Below, piece after piece: positions 60,673-64,000 of a stretch of DNA of 64,000 nucleotides (the stretch's first letter is position 1; each line of letters starts with the position of its first letter). A program made the translations under genes and the position numbers. Source of the stretch: RGIG7179 sp051893555 (GTDB lineage Bacteria; Bacillota; Clostridia; Peptostreptococcales; Anaerovoracaceae); NCBI GenBank assembly GCA_051893555.1, contig JBJFHL010000019.1:1-64000 (forward strand), written 5' to 3'. The notes under the pieces were generated by a model. The model was not told where the DNA came from, made no database searches, and worked only from the letters and a program-made list of their open reading frames with translations.

Positions 60673-61950
60673 ATGAGTAAATACGATGAAAATAAACAGT
60701 TAAAGTGCTCCTTCTGCGGGAAGCCGCAGAGTCAGGTACGGAGACTGGTAGCTGGTTCCGGTGTTTACATCTGCGACGAATGCGTGCATCTGTGCATGGA
60801 CATTATCAATGATGATATCAAGGAAGGAAATGAAGCACCAAGAGAAGAGAAGTACCGGCTTCCGAAGCCGAAGGAAATCACGCAGACTCTTTCCGATTAT
60901 GTCATCGGCCAGGATGCTGCGAAGAGAGCGCTGGCTGTTGCGGTATACAACCACTATAAGAGAATCAACAATCCCAGAAAGGAAAAAGCGGGAGACGATG
61001 TGGAACTGCAGAAGAGCAATATCGTCATGATCGGGCCGACCGGCTCCGGGAAGACCCTGCTTGCCCAGACTCTGGCGAAGATACTTGATGTGCCGTTTGC
61101 CATCGCGGATGCTACGGCGCTGACTGAAGCAGGCTATGTGGGAGAAGATGTGGAAAATATTCTGCTGAAGCTGCTGCAGGCTGCGGATTTTGATGTGGAA
61201 AAGGCACAGAAGGGAATCATTTATGTGGATGAGATTGATAAAATCTCCCGCAAGTCCGACAATCCTTCCATTACACGCGATGTAAGCGGGGAGGGCGTGC
61301 AGCAGGCGCTGCTGAAAATTCTGGAAGGAACTGTGGCCAATGTTCCGCCGCAGGGCGGACGCAAGCATCCGCATCAGGAGTTTATCCAGTTTGATACGAC
61401 CAATGTTTTATTTATCTGCGGAGGGGCGTTCGACGGTCTGGATAAGATTATTCAGAGAAGACTGGGTGAGAAGGTCATCGGCTTCAATTCGGAACAGAAG
61501 AGCTCTGACGTGGATGAAAAGGAGATTCTCAAGCTGATTCAGCCGGAAGACCTGCTGAAGTTCGGTCTCATTCCGGAATTCATCGGTCGTCTTCCTGTGA
61601 TCGTGACTCTGGAGGAATTGTCCGAGGAGGCACTGGTCCGCATTATCCGGGAACCGAAAAATGCACTGCTGAAACAGTACAGAAAGCTGTTCGAGATCGA
61701 CGATGTGGAACTGGAGATTGAAGACGAAGCGGTGCGGGCTGTTGCCCGGAAGGCGCTGGAAAGAAAGACCGGTGCCAGAGGTCTGCGGAGTATTTTCGAA
61801 AAAGCCATGACAGAGATCATGTACGAAATTCCGTCTCGGGACGATGTGGAAAAGTGTATCATTACCAAAGAGACCATTGAGGACGGCAGACAGCCGAAGC
61901 TGGTGCTGGCCGACGGAAGAATAAAAGAACTGGAAGCTACGGCTTCCTGA
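60673..61950 (+). CDS. clpX: ATP-dependent Clp protease ATP-binding subunit ClpX
   Basis: This AAA+ unfoldase of 425 residues feeds ClpP. The N-terminal zinc-binding domain has C12-x2-C15 and C34-x2-C37. Walker A is G-P-T-G-S-G-K-T near residue 118, Walker B is I-I-Y-V-D-E-I-D-K and sensor motifs follow. The I-G-F-type ClpP-docking loop appears as V-I-G-F-N near residue 270. An AGGGGGAA site precedes the ATG. Confidence 0.97.
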   Translation: MSKYDENKQLKCSFCGKPQSQVRRLVAGSGVYICDECVHLCMDIINDDIKEGNEAPREEKYRLPKPKEITQTLSDYVIGQDAAKRALAVAVYNHYKRINNPRKEKAGDDVELQKSNIVMIGPTGSGKTLLAQTLAKILDVPFAIADATALTEAGYVGEDVENILLKLLQAADFDVEKAQKGIIYVDEIDKISRKSDNPSITRDVSGEGVQQALLKILEGTVANVPPQGGRKHPHQEFIQFDTTNVLFICGGAFDGLDKIIQRRLGEKVIGFNSEQKSSDVDEKEILKLIQPEDLLKFGLIPEFIGRLPVIVTLEELSEEALVRIIREPKNALLKQYRKLFEIDDVELEIEDEAVRAVARKALERKTGARGLRSIFEKAMTEIMYEIPSRDDVEKCIITKETIEDGRQPKLVLADGRIKELEATAS

Positions 61951-61976
61951 ACAGGGGGGCGGTAAGCCCCTTGTTC
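61949..61976 (+). other. hairpin between clpX and lon
   Basis: GAACAGGGG and CCCCTTGTTC pair with one bulged base, beginning at the clpX stop codon. No T run follows. It might moderate read-through or stabilise the upstream mRNA. Confidence 0.4.
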
Positions 61977-62048
61977 TGATTTCACAGCCGAATCTGTTCT
62001 GAAAAAAGGAAAACGGCAGGACAGGTGCCGGCGGGAAGGAGGAGAACA

Positions 62049-64000
62049 GTGAGCGAATTTGACGAAATAAAAGATGAGCTGCATGAAGAAGCGGAAACAG
62101 CAGAAACAGCGGAAACTGCGGAGACAGTGGAACCTGTGGAAGCGGAAGCTGAGGAAGAAACGTCCACGTTTCCCTGCATTCCCCTTCGTGGTCTGACGAT
62201 CTTTCCGCGGACCATCATGCATTTCGATATAGGAAGAGAAAAATCCATCAAGGCGCTGGATTTCGCCATGAAAAACGGAAAAGAAATTTTCGTGACCTCA
62301 CAGATGGATGACAATATCCTGATTCCAACAGCAGATGACTTCTATCATGTGGGAACTGTGGTGAAAGTGAAGCAGATGCTGAAGATCCAGGGAGACAGTA
62401 TTCGTGTTCTGGTGGATGGACAGTACCGTGCGGTTCTGCAGTCCATATCCTGTGAGGAACCGTTCCTTATGGCAGAAGTACAGGAAGCAGACATTCTGCC
62501 GGCGTCTGCAGAGGAAACGGAGATTCAGGCCATGATGCGGGCGGTACTGGACAATTTCGATGAATATCTGGATTTTGATACGGGTCTGAAGGACAGTGCC
62601 TACGATGTGGTGGCTGCGATTGAGGATCCGGGACTTTTCGCAGACACCCTTGCAATGCAGATGAATATCAAGGTATCACAGAAACAGCTGGTTCTGGAAG
62701 CCTTCGATGAGAGGGAGCGTCTGGAAGTGATGAACCGGATTCTGGTGGAGGAAAACCAGATTCTGGGCCTGGAACGGGACATCAATCTGAAAGTGCAGGA
62801 AAGTATCAAAAATAACCAGAAGGAATATTTCCTCCGGGAGCAGATGAAAGCCATTCAGACGGAGCTGGGGGTGGATGAAGACGCCGGCGAAGAAGCTGAT
62901 AAGTGGCTGGAAGCACTGGATCAGCTGGGGCTTCCGGAAAAAACCGATGAAAAGGTGCGCAAGGAAATCCGCAAATTCCGGAAGATGGCACCGTCTTCTG
63001 CGGAAAGCAGTGTCATCCGCAACTATGTGGAAACCATTCTGGATCTGCCGTGGAACCGACAGTCCAGGACCAATACAGATCTGAAAAAGGCGGAGAAAAT
63101 TCTGAATGAAGACCACTACGGTCTGGAAAAGGTAAAGGAACGGGTGCTGGAATATCTGGCCGTGATCCACCTGTCCAAGGGGATCAAAGGTCCGATCCTC
63201 TGTCTGGTGGGACCGCCGGGCGTCGGAAAGACCTCCATTGCAAAATCCATCGCCCGGGCAACCGGCAGGGAATTCGTCCGGATGTCGCTTGGCGGTGTGC
63301 GGGATGAAGCCGAGATCCGCGGTCACAGAAGAACATATATCGGCGCAATTCCGGGCAGAATTATTGCAGCCATGCGGGATGCGGGCACATCGAATCCGGT
63401 ATTTCTTTTCGATGAAATTGATAAAATCGGAGCCGACTTTAAAGGTGACCCTGCGTCGGCGCTGCTGGAGGTGCTGGATCCGGAGCAGAATAAGGAGTTT
63501 ACGGATCATTTCCTTGAAGTTCCGTTTGACCTGTCCAAGGTGATGTTCATCACGACGGCCAATACCACGGAAACCATTCCAAGGCCGCTGCTGGACAGGA
63601 TGGAAGTGATTCAGGTGTCCGGCTATACGGAAGAAGAGAAAGTGCAGATTGCCCAGAAGTATCTGATTCCGAAGCAGGCGAAGGCCCATGGACTGAAGGG
63701 AAAGAGCTTTTCCATCACGGAAAGGGGTCTGCGGGATCTGATCAATTACTATACCAGAGAATCGGGTGTGCGAAATCTGGAACGGGAGATCGGCAGCCTG
63801 TGCAGGAAGGCAGCACGCCAGAAAGTGACGAAAAAGACGGCCAGCTGTAAGATTACGCCTGCAAGTCTGGAAAAATATCTTGGAAAAAAGAAGTTTCATT
63901 ATGATATAATAGAAGGCGAAAGCGAAGTCGGCGTGGTAACCGGTATGGCATGGACCCAGGTAGGCGGCGATACACTGTTTGTGGAAACGGCCCGGGTACC
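62049..64000 (+). CDS. lon: ATP-dependent protease Lon, 3' end beyond the window
   Basis: About 650 residues of Lon (usually ~780-810) are present. The start is GTG at 62049 after GGAGGAG. Residues 1-38 are an acidic low-complexity extension built from A-E-T repeats and are not part of the conserved fold. The LON substrate-binding domain (about 40-235) opens F-P-C-I-P-L-R-G. Then come the helical linker, Walker A G388-P-P-G-V-G-K-T395 and Walker B V-F-L-F-D-E-I-D-K. The window ends at the start of the proteolytic domain (G-V-V-T-G-M-A-W-T-Q-V-G-G-D), before the catalytic Ser-Lys pair, so activity cannot be checked. Confidence 0.95.
   Translation, partial: MSEFDEIKDELHEEAETAETAETAETVEPVEAEAEEETSTFPCIPLRGLTIFPRTIMHFDIGREKSIKALDFAMKNGKEIFVTSQMDDNILIPTADDFYHVGTVVKVKQMLKIQGDSIRVLVDGQYRAVLQSISCEEPFLMAEVQEADILPASAEETEIQAMMRAVLDNFDEYLDFDTGLKDSAYDVVAAIEDPGLFADTLAMQMNIKVSQKQLVLEAFDERERLEVMNRILVEENQILGLERDINLKVQESIKNNQKEYFLREQMKAIQTELGVDEDAGEEADKWLEALDQLGLPEKTDEKVRKEIRKFRKMAPSSAESSVIRNYVETILDLPWNRQSRTNTDLKKAEKILNEDHYGLEKVKERVLEYLAVIHLSKGIKGPILCLVGPPGVGKTSIAKSIARATGREFVRMSLGGVRDEAEIRGHRRTYIGAIPGRIIAAMRDAGTSNPVFLFDEIDKIGADFKGDPASALLEVLDPEQNKEFTDHFLEVPFDLSKVMFITTANTTETIPRPLLDRMEVIQVSGYTEEEKVQIAQKYLIPKQAKAHGLKGKSFSITERGLRDLINYYTRESGVRNLEREIGSLCRKAARQKVTKKTASCKITPASLEKYLGKKKFHYDIIEGESEVGVVTGMAWTQVGGDTLFVETARV

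Overview
The window is ordinary chromosome of a low-to-mid GC Firmicute, most likely class Clostridia. This is an inference from a division/cell-wall (dcw) cluster of Gram-positive order (mraZ-rsmH-ftsL-ftsI-murE-murF-mraY-murD-ftsW-murG-murA-ftsQ-ftsZ), a PASTA-bearing division PBP, MutS2 with an Smr domain, the tig-clpP-clpX-lon order, a Re-type citrate synthase operon typical of strict anaerobes, and Gram-positive ribosome binding sites and sigma-A promoters. I cannot fix the genus. I see no rRNA, CRISPR array, insertion sequence or prophage.

Layout. 0-2.8 kb: an orphan polytopic membrane protein (-), a 72-residue membrane protein (+) and a cysteine-rich protein (-). 2.8-14.9 kb: first dcw transcription unit, from a promoter overlapping three 10-bp-phased MraZ boxes to a strong terminator after murG. 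14.9-15.2 kb: a ~170-bp structured repeat. 15.2-18.5 kb: murA, ftsQ and ftsZ, with a 131-nt murA/ftsQ overlap and no ftsA. 18.5-31.7 kb: housekeeping genes (TrmH/SpoU methylase, pheST, zapA, mutS2, DUF523, argS), two radical-SAM enzymes and a TPR protein. 31.7-34.9 kb: a C39-like peptidase lipoprotein and a secreted propeller-like protein. 34.9-36.3 kb: tRNA-Asn, tRNA-Leu and initiator tRNA-Met, then a PPP-type phosphatase. 36.3-36.5 kb: a second copy of the structured repeat.

36.5-41.9 kb: an operon for oxaloacetate to 2-oxoglutarate (Re-citrate synthase, GntR regulator, aconitase, isocitrate dehydrogenase). Then come a small ferredoxin/FrhB-like protein, FabZ, a YtrA-type GntR-ABC exporter operon with a perfect palindromic operator, and a dynamin-like GTPase. 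46.3-51.9 kb: an overlapping operon of response regulator, histidine kinase, YfhO-family protein, GtrA-family protein and a polyprenyl-phosphate glycosyltransferase. This looks like a three-component surface-glycosylation machine with its own two-component switch. 51.9-56.7 kb: a cobalamin riboswitch and terminator controlling a complete ECF transporter and a TIM-barrel protein. 56.7-64 kb: a small cysteine-rich protein, dapB, a CYTH triphosphatase-like protein, tig, clpP, clpX and a lon gene cut by the window end.

The least explained structure is the pair of intergenic elements at about 14956-15134 and 36299-36472. They share nested inverted arms, the same length and the same spacing, but their interiors differ and form different hairpins. 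This could be an undescribed dispersed structured repeat or RNA family.
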